Assembly (NCBI GenBank): GCA_003499525.1
Contig: DNTB01000089.1
Coordinates: 62,001 to 126,000, forward strand
Reading direction: 5' to 3'
DNA length: 64,000 nt
Source: Flavobacteriales bacterium
GTDB taxonomy: Bacteria > Bacteroidota > Bacteroidia > Flavobacteriales_G > Salibacteraceae
The position numbers were made by a program, and so were the translations under genes. Positions 51,045 through 59,866 of the stretch are shown here, one piece after another. Positions within the stretch are counted from its first letter, which is position 1. The number at the start of each line of letters is the position of its first letter. The notes under the pieces are model-generated. The model worked only from the letters and a program-made list of their open reading frames with translations, was not told the DNA's origin and ran no database searches.

Positions 51045-54000
51045 TTATATACGCGTTCGATCAAAGAGGTCGATAAACTTTTTGAGAAGGTCATATCTCA
51101 ATGAGATGACAAGCGAAACGGTCATCATCCAAATAGAAAAGAGATTAAACCAAAATGTATCCAGATAAGAACCGAAAAACAATTTCTTTGGGGCATAGAA
51201 ATGAGCTCTGAAACCCATTGGATCATGGTAAATGGGGTCAACTTTCTGAATCAGTTTATTCTTATACCTTTCAATTTTATTGATCTGTTTTCGGTTCAGG
51301 ACTAAATCTGAAAGTGCTTTATTCGTCTCCAGAATTTTAAGTCCATTGAATCCCCCTTCACTCGCGTAAGTTGAGTTCAGTTTATTAATAATCCCATCCC
51401 GATCTGCCATTCTTTTCAGGTATTCTGTATTCAACTTGATTCTGTAGTCTTCGAGATAATTGTTTATATCTTCCAGGATGTCCAGATCGAGATTTTTTGC
51501 ATTCATTCTGTCGCGATTTGGAAAAAGATCAAATCCTGCTAACGGATCGTGATTTTGCAATTCACTAACAAGAAGACTTGCTGATTCCTCATACTTTGTC
51601 TCTGTTCGTGTACAAGAAATACACAACTTGAGAGTATTTACAACGGATTCAATTTCCGGTATCCAGTAAACCTTGACATAGTTAAGGGCACTTATTTCTT
51701 TATTGATATCATAAGTTGCTTCTTCTACTTGATTATCTCTGAACTGGGTCACTGCCAAAGCTTCAAACCCCCACCTGGAAGCCATGAGGTCGCCAATTAG
51801 TGGAACATGGTAGCGAGGCGTAATTTGCGGATTAAGATGATCGAACCTTATAAGAACTCCGCTGAATATCATTTGAGGTATAATCAGAAATGGGATCAAA
51901 ATATATACGGTTACTGCAGAATTGAAACTCGATGATATATTGAGCCCGAGAAGATTTGCAAATACCGATAGTGAGAAGAAAACCAACCAAAACTTGGCCG
52001 TTAATCCAGGGAACTCAAGTATGCTGTTTCCGATAATCACAAATAATGCCGTTTGTATAGCCGAAATGGCCATTAGAATTCCAATTTTGGAGAATAAGTA
52101 ACTCGATCGGCTCAAATTCAGAATTTGCTCTCTTGAGCGAAGTTTCCGGTCCTTAATGATCTCTTCTGCACTTACGGTAAGTCCTACGAAAATCGACACG
52201 ACAATCGCGATAAACATGAATATTGGAACATTGTCATTGTCGAAAAAACTATATGCCATTGTCCCGTCTTGAGTTGTTTTTCCTTTGCGGAGAAAAAATG
52301 AAAGAATAAATGCCAGTAATGGAGCCTCGGTGAGATTTATAAAAACATACTGTTTATTGGACATCTTCGAGAGGAAGTCTCGTTGAAGAAAAATCATGAA
52401 TTGTCGAAAAGGATTTGGAGTCCTTAAGTTACTTTTTGGTACTTTGTCAAAATCATTGGCAGAAACATTTGGTACACCAACGACCATTTTTTGAAATCTG
52501 TCATACCAGTCCTTTGGCTCCACCTGTCTCAGATTTGTAGGGTGGCCGTATTCGTCTACTATCTTCTGCTCTACGATATTGAGCACCTGTTCAGGGTTTA
52601 CATTACCGCACTCCGGGCATTCTGTTTTTGAACTATCAACCTGGTTCGCTTGCTCTTTGAAATACACGATGCTCTCTAACGGCTCACCATAATAAATACT
52701 GTACCCACCCTGATCAAGAATCATCAGGCGGTCAAAAAGCTTGAAGATTTCCGAACTGGGTTGATGAATTACAGTAAAAACCAGTTTATTTCTGTGCGTC
52801 AATTCTTTGAGCATATCCATGATATTCTCTGAATCGCGCGATGAAAGACCAGATGTGGGCTCATCTAAAAAAAGAACCGCAGGCTCCCTGATGAGTTCAA
52901 GGGCAATGTTCAATCGTTTTCTCTGACCTCCGGAAATGATTTTCTCGTTGGGGCTCCCGACTTTTAGGTCTGCAATCTCAGAAAGTCCTAATGAGCTGAG
53001 TAAACTACTGACTTTTTCGGATAACTCTGCTTTGTCCAGGTCGTCAAAACAAAGTTTGGCATTAAAAAAAAGGTTGTCGAATACAGTTAATTCTTCAATC
53101 AGTGCATCATCCTGAGTAACATAACCTATGACTCCTTCAATTCCGGAATTTGGTTGATGAATATCTATTCCGTTTATGCGTACTGAACCTTCTGTGGGAA
53201 TAAACTCTCCTGTAAGTGTTCTTAGCAGGGTTGATTTTCCGGATCCACTACCTCCCATAATTCCTATAAGATGACCTTCGCGGCTCTGGAAGTTTATATT
53301 TTGGATACCCATGGTGCCGTTTCGGAAACGATAAGCTAAGTCCGAGGCCTCGAAGAGTATGGGTACATCCGCTTTTTCGGTGGAGTATACGGAGTGAATA
53401 TCGCTATAAAATATGGGGTCTATCTTTGGGCCTCGTATGGCAGATCCGGGATTAAGAACATATCCCCGGTAGTTTAGTATGACCCTACCATTCAGCGTTA
53501 GATGCTGTTCACCCTTGGATAGAAAAATGTAGAGCCCTACAGAATCAAATCTAAGTACGCTTATTTCATTTTCAAGATGCTCTACATACAAGGTCTTGTT
53601 TTTTACTGATACCAGAGTGGGTTTTCCACTAACTTCCAGGAGCTTGTCATTGGAGGGGCATTCTCCTCTCGCATTTTTAATAAAGTCAAATGCATTGGTG
53701 AATTCCTGATCGGGAATTTTAAAGATTTCTGATAGAAGGGTCAGAAATTTATATTCATGTTCGGAGATATTTCCATCAACGAATATGTATTCTAGTAGCC
53801 GTACTAATAGAATAACTTTTTGCTTTTGCACCAAACTCTTATTGATGCTATCACATACATTCCTGACATTTTCGGGATTCAGGGTTTGTTCGGGCTGGCC
53901 AGGATGGGTTACGAATATTTTCAGATACCGATCGTAGAGTTTGAGGTATTTATCGACAAGATTCTCATTGAGTTCGGATCGGAGAAAAAATTCTACCACT

Positions 54001-54083
54001 CTGCGACTCTCATAAGTCACGTCGTAGTCATTTGAGGCAAAGGCAAATAGCTGAATTAGCGCCCTTAATAATTCTTCACTCAT
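51045..54083 (-). CDS. TerB-ABCG fusion transporter with zinc-ribbon motif
   Basis: Large half-transporter-like ABC protein, 1012 residues. An N-terminal TerB-like helical domain (about 1-140) and a beta-rich segment (155-235) precede an ABCG-type ATPase: Walker A GGSGSGKST (277-285), signature SGGQ (384-387), Walker B FLDEP (405-409) and H-loop H440. A zinc-ribbon-type CPECG (489-493) follows. Then an ABC2 membrane part with six helices (about 590-800), an approximately 150-residue loop with a CISC pair, and a final helix (about 975-995) before a short basic tail. Nucleotide motifs are complete. The N-terminal TerB domain may tether partners or sense the envelope; substrate unknown. It stands alone, ending 83 bases from the TPR gene. 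Confidence 0.88.
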   Translation of the reverse strand: MSEELLRALIQLFAFASNDYDVTYESRRVVEFFLRSELNENLVDKYLKLYDRYLKIFVTHPGQPEQTLNPENVRNVCDSINKSLVQKQKVILLVRLLEYIFVDGNISEHEYKFLTLLSEIFKIPDQEFTNAFDFIKNARGECPSNDKLLEVSGKPTLVSVKNKTLYVEHLENEISVLRFDSVGLYIFLSKGEQHLTLNGRVILNYRGYVLNPGSAIRGPKIDPIFYSDIHSVYSTEKADVPILFEASDLAYRFRNGTMGIQNINFQSREGHLIGIMGGSGSGKSTLLRTLTGEFIPTEGSVRINGIDIHQPNSGIEGVIGYVTQDDALIEELTVFDNLFFNAKLCFDDLDKAELSEKVSSLLSSLGLSEIADLKVGSPNEKIISGGQRKRLNIALELIREPAVLFLDEPTSGLSSRDSENIMDMLKELTHRNKLVFTVIHQPSSEIFKLFDRLMILDQGGYSIYYGEPLESIVYFKEQANQVDSSKTECPECGNVNPEQVLNIVEQKIVDEYGHPTNLRQVEPKDWYDRFQKMVVGVPNVSANDFDKVPKSNLRTPNPFRQFMIFLQRDFLSKMSNKQYVFINLTEAPLLAFILSFFLRKGKTTQDGTMAYSFFDNDNVPIFMFIAIVVSIFVGLTVSAEEIIKDRKLRSREQILNLSRSSYLFSKIGILMAISAIQTALFVIIGNSILEFPGLTAKFWLVFFSLSVFANLLGLNISSSFNSAVTVYILIPFLIIPQMIFSGVLIRFDHLNPQITPRYHVPLIGDLMASRWGFEALAVTQFRDNQVEEATYDINKEISALNYVKVYWIPEIESVVNTLKLCISCTRTETKYEESASLLVSELQNHDPLAGFDLFPNRDRMNAKNLDLDILEDINNYLEDYRIKLNTEYLKRMADRDGIINKLNSTYASEGGFNGLKILETNKALSDLVLNRKQINKIERYKNKLIQKVDPIYHDPMGFRAHFYAPKKLFFGSYLDTFWFNLFSIWMMTVSLVISLRYDLLKKFIDLFDRTRI

Positions 54084-54275
54084 TTTGTCCCCCTAATTTC
54101 TGGAGTAGGTGGCACCAAAGTAACCATTTTTATGGAGGATAATGTTTTAGCTGGAGACTCTAAAAGTGTAAGCCAAGCGGCGTTCTTCTTAAATATGCAT
54201 TGCAGAATATCGCATTTGTTTACTTTCGACATGTAAACCTTTTTATACTTTTCAGCAGTTATAAGAAATACGACT

Positions 54276-55112
54276 ATGAAGTTATTAAACGTACTCGCGA
54301 TTTTCATCTTATTGGTTGCCATTGTCGCATGCTCCAGCGGTGAGAACAAATCTGTTAAAGAGGATAATGCAGTCGACGAAGGGGTAGAAGAGATTGCAAC
54401 ACAATCTGAGCTTGCCATTCCATCGGTAGTCTATCTCGGAGAAATCTTTAGAAAATCCGGGCTTCAATACATTAACGGTATTACTCTTGATCCGGATCGG
54501 GTTTCTGATTTTAATACTTCATTAAAGCGAAACCTCGCTCTTGGAGTTTATTGGTCAGATTTAACTTATTGTGTTCTGAATGATCAAACCCAGAAGTCTA
54601 TAGAATACATCGAGACGACCAAGCGCATTGCGAGTGAAGTAGGTAATGATGTATTTGAACGGGATAATTTACTATCCAGACTTGAAGCAAATATTGACAA
54701 TTCTGATTCAGTGAGAACTATTCTATCCTTAATTGATGAGAAAACCGATGAATATATCGATGAAACTGAAAGCGAGAGGCAAGCTTTGATCATATTCATT
54801 GGCGGGTGGGCCGAGGGTTTATATTTGGCTGCTAAATCGACAAATTTTGATGAGGCTAACAATATTACTGCAAGAATAGTCGAACAAATGAACATTTTGG
54901 AGGACTTGATAGTATCGGTTGAAAGCCTGCAGAACGAGTACAAAGGGTTGGATAAGGTGTCAGCATCAATGAAAGAATTGTCGGAGTACTTTAATTCTTT
55001 ACCTGAAGTTTCCGGGTCGAACACTGTTCAGCGTAATGTGGATATACCTGCATCAGAGATGTATGTTTTGGGAGAGAAAATTGTAGCATTAAGAGAAAGG
55101 ATTATTGAATAA
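54276..55112 (+). CDS. hypothetical lipoprotein
   Basis: Lipoprotein of 278 residues, unrecognised. Signal peptide ends VAC (C19) and is followed by SSGENKSVKEDNAVDEG, an acidic linker that disfavours inner-membrane retention. The mature protein is mostly helical, with coiled segments such as SVRTILSLIDEKTDEYIDETE and NNITARIVEQMNILEDLIVSVESL. No catalytic motif is seen. It is followed after 11 bases by another exported protein, so they form a pair. The gap upstream, shared with the divergent ABC gene, is 192 bases; I see no confident promoter there. Confidence 0.75.
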   Translation: MKLLNVLAIFILLVAIVACSSGENKSVKEDNAVDEGVEEIATQSELAIPSVVYLGEIFRKSGLQYINGITLDPDRVSDFNTSLKRNLALGVYWSDLTYCVLNDQTQKSIEYIETTKRIASEVGNDVFERDNLLSRLEANIDNSDSVRTILSLIDEKTDEYIDETESERQALIIFIGGWAEGLYLAAKSTNFDEANNITARIVEQMNILEDLIVSVESLQNEYKGLDKVSASMKELSEYFNSLPEVSGSNTVQRNVDIPASEMYVLGEKIVALRERIIE

Positions 55113-55123
55113 CCTAACCGAAG

Positions 55124-55825
55124 ATGAAGAAGAACTTTTTATACATGGTATTATTCATCATGACCCCAGTGGTCATGATAGGTCAAATTGATTTGAGTGA
55201 GAGTTTTGCGGACTTTTCGAAACTTGAGAATATAAGTTTTACAGCCTCTGAGGATGTGGAGACTTTTACCGTTAAGGAATTCATGGATTCTGATACTACC
55301 AGAATTCTAAATGCGTGCACAAATCGAAGAGAATTAAGAGATGAAGTACGACGATTGTTGAGTCCATATCGATACAGTTCTTCAAAAATCTCAGTATTGA
55401 GTTTTTACACATATCCAAAACAATATGAAGTTGTAGTTCCAATTTACTATGACTATGATCACAAGATGATTTTCAGCACGAAAGGACTACCTGAAGACGT
55501 CAAAATTCGTGTTTATGAGCTTCCGAAAAGATTTGATAATAGAGAGGCTATTTATGAAGCGAACGAACAGGAGGGTATTAACGAGTTCTATGTTCCCCAA
55601 GATTACAATGGGTATAAATTGTTTCTGGAGTATACAGCACCTCCAGTGGAAAAGGAATTTAAGTCCGATATAGTAAAGGGATGTATCATATTTATGTTGG
55701 GCTATATCGATCCGGAATTGATTCCGGAAGAAACTACTGTTACCACAGAAAAGTCCAGCTCCAGGTCTTCAAAACCGAAGAAGGAAAAAAAGAAAAATGA
55801 AGAAAAGAGCGAAGGTTCAAATTGA
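55124..55825 (+). CDS. hypothetical exported protein with basic C-terminal tail
   Basis: Exported protein of 233 residues. A signal peptide ends MIGQ. The core is beta-rich with YSSSKISVLSFYTYPKQYEVVVPIYYDYD and KLFLEYTAPPV, and one hydrophobic stretch (CIIFMLGYIDPEL). The last 30 residues are low-complexity, rich in Ser, Lys and Glu, which may be surface-exposed. I do not recognise the family. It is cotranscribed with the lipoprotein gene 11 bases upstream. It ends nine bases from the convergent miaA gene. An envelope role is inferred only from the signal peptide. Confidence 0.7.
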   Translation: MKKNFLYMVLFIMTPVVMIGQIDLSESFADFSKLENISFTASEDVETFTVKEFMDSDTTRILNACTNRRELRDEVRRLLSPYRYSSSKISVLSFYTYPKQYEVVVPIYYDYDHKMIFSTKGLPEDVKIRVYELPKRFDNREAIYEANEQEGINEFYVPQDYNGYKLFLEYTAPPVEKEFKSDIVKGCIIFMLGYIDPELIPEETTVTTEKSSSRSSKPKKEKKKNEEKSEGSN

Positions 55826-55834
55826 AATAGCTGC

Positions 55835-56758
55835 TTAATTTGAAGTATTTGTTCCAGCCGCGAGAAAATCCAGAATTTCTTTTTTTTGACTGTGATGAAA
55901 TTCCCTGTATCCTTTTTTCCGAAACCAGGTCACCTGCCGCTTTGCGTAAGCTATGGTGTTAATGTTGATTCTGGTTTTTGCTTCTTTCAGCGGTATTTGA
56001 CCATTTAGATAAAGAGTTATTTCATCATAACCTATAGACTGCAGTGGGGGATTGAGTTTCAGTTTATGGATAGATTTTACTTCATGTATAAGGCCCCTTT
56101 GAAGCATTTCATTCGTTCGTTGGGCTATTCTTTGCTCTAGCATAGCTTTCACTTCGGTCAAATGAATTCCAATAAAGTTGAAAAGCATTGGGCCTTTTTC
56201 TGATGCCTTGATTAAATCGGAGTACGGCAAACCACTTTGCATACATACTTCGAGTCCTCGTATTAGTCGATGTGGATTTCGTCTATCCACAATTTGATAG
56301 TAATCAGGATCGTAGCACCTCATCATTTCTGACAAGACCTGAATGCCCTTTGTTTCGAAGATTCTATTTAGATTTTTCCTAATATTCTGATGAGCATCAG
56401 GAAGTGTATTCAATTCGGAAAGAAATGCGCTTAGGTATAGTCCTGAACCTCCAACCATTACTATCGTTTCATTTTCTTTAAACAAGTTCTTAACCAGCTT
56501 ATTTGCTGCTTCGGAGTATTGAGCTGCATTGATTGGATTTTTTAAGGAGTGAGAGGATATGAAATAATGTGGAACGCCATTCATTTCCTTTACAGTTGGA
56601 GCAGCTGAGCTAATTGCAAGTTCTTGGTAGAACTGTCGTGAATCAAATGATACGACCGGACATTGATAATGTTTAGCTATCTGAATACTAACACCGGTTT
56701 TTCCTGTGGCCGTGGCTCCTGTAATACCAACAACAGTTTTATCTGATGATTCTTGCAC
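55835..56758 (-). CDS. miaA: tRNA dimethylallyltransferase MiaA
   Basis: Adds dimethylallyl to N6 of A37 in tRNAs reading UNN codons. The 307 residues include the P-loop GATATGKTG (14-22), the catalytic DSRQFY motif (39-44), NPHRLIRGLEV and the C-terminal TIAYAKRQVTWFRK region that contacts tRNA. The start appears to be GTG at 56758, whose first base is the last base of the TAG of the upstream gene, so translation is coupled. It closes the unit cca, pRiA4b ORF-3-like gene, miaA. All catalytic residues are present. Confidence 0.95.
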   Translation of the reverse strand: MQESSDKTVVGITGATATGKTGVSIQIAKHYQCPVVSFDSRQFYQELAISSAAPTVKEMNGVPHYFISSHSLKNPINAAQYSEAANKLVKNLFKENETIVMVGGSGLYLSAFLSELNTLPDAHQNIRKNLNRIFETKGIQVLSEMMRCYDPDYYQIVDRRNPHRLIRGLEVCMQSGLPYSDLIKASEKGPMLFNFIGIHLTEVKAMLEQRIAQRTNEMLQRGLIHEVKSIHKLKLNPPLQSIGYDEITLYLNGQIPLKEAKTRININTIAYAKRQVTWFRKKGYREFHHSQKKEILDFLAAGTNTSN

Positions 56759-57231
56759 TACTCGGTTTCAGGATCTTCTGGATACTGCATAGCCCCGAAT
56801 AGGTTTTCTGGTTTTTTTGCATATTGATCCGGATGATCGCCTACAGAAAGGACAATTTCGGGTAAAACTCGGTCAGTTTTCCTTGGGTAGATGGCAACAA
56901 CTTCAATAAAGAAGGTCCACATTAACATAAAATCGAAAATGTAGAGTAGTTTTTGATTTTTTGACCTAATATGGTCGCTTAGAGCGGTATCCTCCATCAG
57001 TTGTTTCTCACCCCCTCCCATATCTATAAGCGTAATTTCCTCGCCACGTTCCCAATCATTATCGCTCAAATGAAAAGAAGCAAGTTGGGATTGATCGAAG
57101 TTAAATGCTTCCTGAATAGCAGAATGCAATTCCAGAAAAGTCTGGTTAGAATATATTTCAATATCTCTAAAAACATCCTCCTCTTCAGGTGTATCCACTA
57201 ATGCTCTAATTCGAATTATATCATTATTCAT
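56758..57231 (-). CDS. pRiA4b ORF-3-like protein
   Basis: Soluble protein of 157 residues related to the plasmid pRiA4b ORF-3 fold, also found as a passenger in some insertion elements. Recognisable parts are the beta-strand opening IIRIRALVDTPEEEDVFRDIEI, FLELHSAIQEAFNF, LASFHLSDNDW and the acidic tail. No DNA-binding or recombinase motif is visible, and there is no other mobile-element sign, so it is treated as an ordinary chromosomal gene. It overlaps cca by eight bases and miaA by one. Function unknown; the neighbours suggest, but do not prove, a link with tRNA maturation. Confidence 0.82.
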   Translation of the reverse strand: MNNDIIRIRALVDTPEEEDVFRDIEIYSNQTFLELHSAIQEAFNFDQSQLASFHLSDNDWERGEEITLIDMGGGEKQLMEDTALSDHIRSKNQKLLYIFDFMLMWTFFIEVVAIYPRKTDRVLPEIVLSVGDHPDQYAKKPENLFGAMQYPEDPETE

Positions 57232-58654
57232 TTCTTCTTATTTCTATGCCCTTACTCTCAGCGTATTTCATCATAAACCTGCGGGCTTCCTCTTGGGTAT
57301 TAGCAATCTTTCCATCCAGAATGGCTTCCTTGACTGCAGATTTGATGTTCCCAATAACTTTACCTTCTTTGATTTCAAAGGTTTTAACTATTTCTGTACC
57401 GTCAATCGGCGGTTGAAAATTTCGGATTCTATCTTTCTCCTCAATTTCTTCAAGTTTTCTTCTTACCCTTTTGAAATTCTGCTTATACCTGCGCACCCGT
57501 TCTGGGTTTTTAGATGTGATATCTGCTTCACACAAGGTCATCAGGTCGTCAATGTGATCTCCTGCGTCAAAGAGTAATCTTCGAACACCAGAGTCGCTCA
57601 CATCATCACTAACTAGAGCAATGGGCCTTGAACTTAGGAAAATAAGTTTTTGAACGTAGCGCATAGATTCATTTAGAGGTAGCTTTAACCTTCTGAATAT
57701 TGCGGGTACCATCTTACTGCCCTTCAATTCATGGCCGTGAAATGTAAAACCGACTTTGGGGTCAAATCTCCGTGTTGGAGCTTTTCCTATATCATGAAAC
57801 AGGGCAGCATATACAAGCCATAGATCGGTGGTTTCTTTCCTGATATTATCAACGACTTCCAGAGTGTGATAGAAATTTTCCTTGTGGCTCTTACCATCTT
57901 CCTCTTGAACACCTTTCAGGTCAACAAGTTCTGGAAGTATTTCATTTAAAATCCCTGTTTTCTCTAGTAATTCGAGCCCCAACGAGGGTTTTTCGGTAAG
58001 TAGTATTTTATTTAGTTCATCTGAAATCCTTTCCGGTGCAACAATGCGAATCCTTTCAGACATCGCTCTTATTCCATTCAGTGTTTCTCTTTCAATCTGA
58101 AATGAAAGCTGAGAAGCAAAACGAATAGCTCTCATCATCCTAAGTGGGTCATCGGAAAAGGTCTGCAGAGGATCAAGCGGGGTTCTTATGATTTGGTTTT
58201 GAAGATCCCTTATTCCATTGAAGGGATCGTGGAAATGTCCAAAAGAGTCAGGATTTAAGGAAATGGACATGGCATTGATTGTGAAGTCTCTTCGGAATCG
58301 GTCTTCTTCCAACGTTCCGGAACTGACTATCGGATTTCTGGAGTGTTTACGATAGCTCTCTTTGCGTGCGCCTACGAACTCCACTTGCCAATTGCGATAT
58401 TTGAGCATTGCGGTGCCGAAGTTCTTGAATATCTGAATTTTCTTAACGTCCATCAATTTAGCACATTCCTGTGCCAGGGCAATGCCATTTCCTGAGGTTA
58501 CAATATCGAGGTCCTTTCCAGCATTCTCCAGAATTAAGTCTCGAACATATCCTCCGATAATGAAAGCATCCTGTTCGTTTTTTTCGGCAGCCGTTTTGAT
58601 ATGGTCAAAAACCTTATGCCTTAAGTGCTCAGAGTAATTGTTAGAAACCTTCAT
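57224..58654 (-). CDS. cca: CCA tRNA nucleotidyltransferase with HD domain
   Basis: Polymerase-beta-superfamily enzyme of 476 residues that builds or repairs the CCA end of tRNAs. Motif A is IIGGYVRDLIL with the metal aspartates in KDLDIV (48 and 50). RRDFTINAM and DPLRMMRAIRFASQL are the head and neck signatures. An HD phosphohydrolase domain follows, with FHDIGKAP and downstream HELKGSKM, as in HD-containing CCA-adding enzymes of class II; these may remove 2',3'-cyclic phosphate. The first gene of a three-gene unit with a pRiA4b-like gene and miaA. A minus-strand TAATTTTG box lies 33 bases before the ATG. Confidence 0.93.
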   Translation of the reverse strand: MKVSNNYSEHLRHKVFDHIKTAAEKNEQDAFIIGGYVRDLILENAGKDLDIVTSGNGIALAQECAKLMDVKKIQIFKNFGTAMLKYRNWQVEFVGARKESYRKHSRNPIVSSGTLEEDRFRRDFTINAMSISLNPDSFGHFHDPFNGIRDLQNQIIRTPLDPLQTFSDDPLRMMRAIRFASQLSFQIERETLNGIRAMSERIRIVAPERISDELNKILLTEKPSLGLELLEKTGILNEILPELVDLKGVQEEDGKSHKENFYHTLEVVDNIRKETTDLWLVYAALFHDIGKAPTRRFDPKVGFTFHGHELKGSKMVPAIFRRLKLPLNESMRYVQKLIFLSSRPIALVSDDVSDSGVRRLLFDAGDHIDDLMTLCEADITSKNPERVRRYKQNFKRVRRKLEEIEEKDRIRNFQPPIDGTEIVKTFEIKEGKVIGNIKSAVKEAILDGKIANTQEEARRFMMKYAESKGIEIRRNE

Positions 58655-58686
58655 TCCTGTTGCAAGGATTTACCATTTCAAGGCTG

Positions 58687-58694
58687 CAAAATTA
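58687..58694 (-). promoter_or_regulatory. candidate -7 element for cca-miaA unit
   Basis: The minus strand reads TAATTTTG, matching TAnnTTTG. It would give a leader of about 26 bases for cca. No -33 box was found at the expected spacing. Confidence 0.3.
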
Positions 58695-58734
58695 TGGAAT
58701 AGAAAAAGTACCACAGACTGAGGCCCTCTATTAG

Positions 58735-59805
58735 TCAGAATATCTTTCTTTTAAAGAGCGTAAGGTCAAAGTCGAAAGGTATCCTGTATCCGACGAAAAA
58801 CCTTATTGAACCGAGAGAATAGTCATATCCGAGATCGCCATATTTAAGGTTGTACGAATCATTTAGAAAGACTATTGCTCCGTAGAACTTTTTGGTATTG
58901 TATCCCAGCGCACTTCGAAAGATGGCTTTCAGACCCCAGTTGTCCAACTCTTCATCTATATTACCTTCATTCGTTTCAAGGGAGGAGAAGCTATACATTG
59001 GGCCAAGTTGAAGTGAAATGTTAAAGTAGAAATTCTTCAGGATTTTAAGCGTATAAGCATAACCACCGGTCAGGCTTAAACTGGTAGAAGTAATGCTGGT
59101 TACCGGGAGTTCTGTTCCAAGTGTATCTTGTAAATCTCGGCTAAGAATGGCACTATCTCCTATTACTCTGGCCAAAGTAGTGTGGGCTCCGGCAATAAAA
59201 CTCCCTCCATTGCGCATTTGCTTTTCATTGAGCATGTAAGCGGCTCTGGCAGAATACTTGTCACTGTTAAAGAAGTAGGAAAAATTAAAGCCCAAATTTC
59301 TGGTTCTGATATCCGGACGTTGCGGTGCAATATTGGAAGAGGCATCGTAAATAGTTCCCAAATTCTGATAATTAGCTATGTAAAAACCTTTGTAGTTCTG
59401 CTGAAAAAGATCGAGCGTGAACATTTTGGAATAAAGATTTATTTGGGTATCAAACGATGATGTTTCTCCTCGCTGTTCGATACTATTAGAACTTGAAGGC
59501 AATTGAAAAGTAAGTGCGAATCCTAACCAATCGTAGAAGAAACCGCCCCCGAACTTTACGTTTCCGTTAGGCGCATAGTCAACACTTAGTCCATTGCTGT
59601 TGCGATCTATGAGTGAAAAATTGTTGAACTTATAATTGAACAGGGGATGAACACTTAAAACTCCATCGTACGATAAAATCCTATCTGAAGTGGTGTTTTT
59701 ATCTGAGCTGACCTGTGCGAACAGATCAGAGGAAACGGTGATCAGGGCCAGAATCAGTAAAGCGGCCTCGAGTCTTGACAATAGGTTCTTTTTTGTGCTA
59801 ATCAT
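58735..59805 (-). CDS. DUF4421-like outer-membrane protein
   Basis: Predicted outer-membrane beta-barrel of 356 residues. Start: ATG at 59805, giving a signal peptide ending LFAQ. After it the sequence has DUF4421-like marks, for example SVDYAPNGNVKFGGGFFYDWLGFALTF, and many alternating aromatic strands ending in a terminal hydrophobic residue (KIF). No TonB box or plug domain is present. The family has no known substrate. The gene is divergent from the biotin carboxylase, with two facing -7 elements in the 61-base gap. Confidence 0.75.
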   Translation of the reverse strand: MISTKKNLLSRLEAALLILALITVSSDLFAQVSSDKNTTSDRILSYDGVLSVHPLFNYKFNNFSLIDRNSNGLSVDYAPNGNVKFGGGFFYDWLGFALTFQLPSSSNSIEQRGETSSFDTQINLYSKMFTLDLFQQNYKGFYIANYQNLGTIYDASSNIAPQRPDIRTRNLGFNFSYFFNSDKYSARAAYMLNEKQMRNGGSFIAGAHTTLARVIGDSAILSRDLQDTLGTELPVTSITSTSLSLTGGYAYTLKILKNFYFNISLQLGPMYSFSSLETNEGNIDEELDNWGLKAIFRSALGYNTKKFYGAIVFLNDSYNLKYGDLGYDYSLGSIRFFVGYRIPFDFDLTLFKRKIF

Positions 59806-59842
59806 ATCCACACATTTATTCTGCTTCGCTAATCTATTGCTA

Positions 59843-59850
59843 TATTTTTG
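59843..59850 (+). promoter_or_regulatory. candidate -7 element for the biotin carboxylase gene
   Basis: TATTTTTG matches TAnnTTTG. The transcript would begin near 59857 and reach the GTG start at 59867 after about ten bases. It supports the GTG over the long in-frame extension upstream. The -33 region is poor. Confidence 0.35.
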
Positions 59851-59853
59851 CAT

Positions 59854-59861
59854 CAAACTTA
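59854..59861 (-). promoter_or_regulatory. candidate -7 element for the DUF4421 gene
   Basis: The minus strand reads TAAGTTTG, matching TAnnTTTG, about 50 bases before the ATG at 59805. It lies three bases from the plus-strand -7 box, so the two promoters would overlap back to back. Confidence 0.35.
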
Positions 59862-59866
59862 TTACA

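Noticed and set aside
54584..55024. A 146-codon minus-strand frame inside the lipoprotein gene
   Set aside because: The plus-strand frame has a signal peptide and lipobox and is cotranscribed with its neighbour; the antisense frame has low-complexity Ser-rich sequence.
56758..57231. Sign of an insertion element (pRiA4b ORF-3-like protein)
   Set aside because: No transposase, inverted terminal repeats or target duplication are visible, and the gene overlaps housekeeping genes on both sides.
59690..59866. N-terminal extension of the biotin carboxylase upstream of the GTG
   Set aside because: It overlaps the DUF4421 gene start on the other strand and contains both -7 elements; the conserved sequence begins at the GTG.
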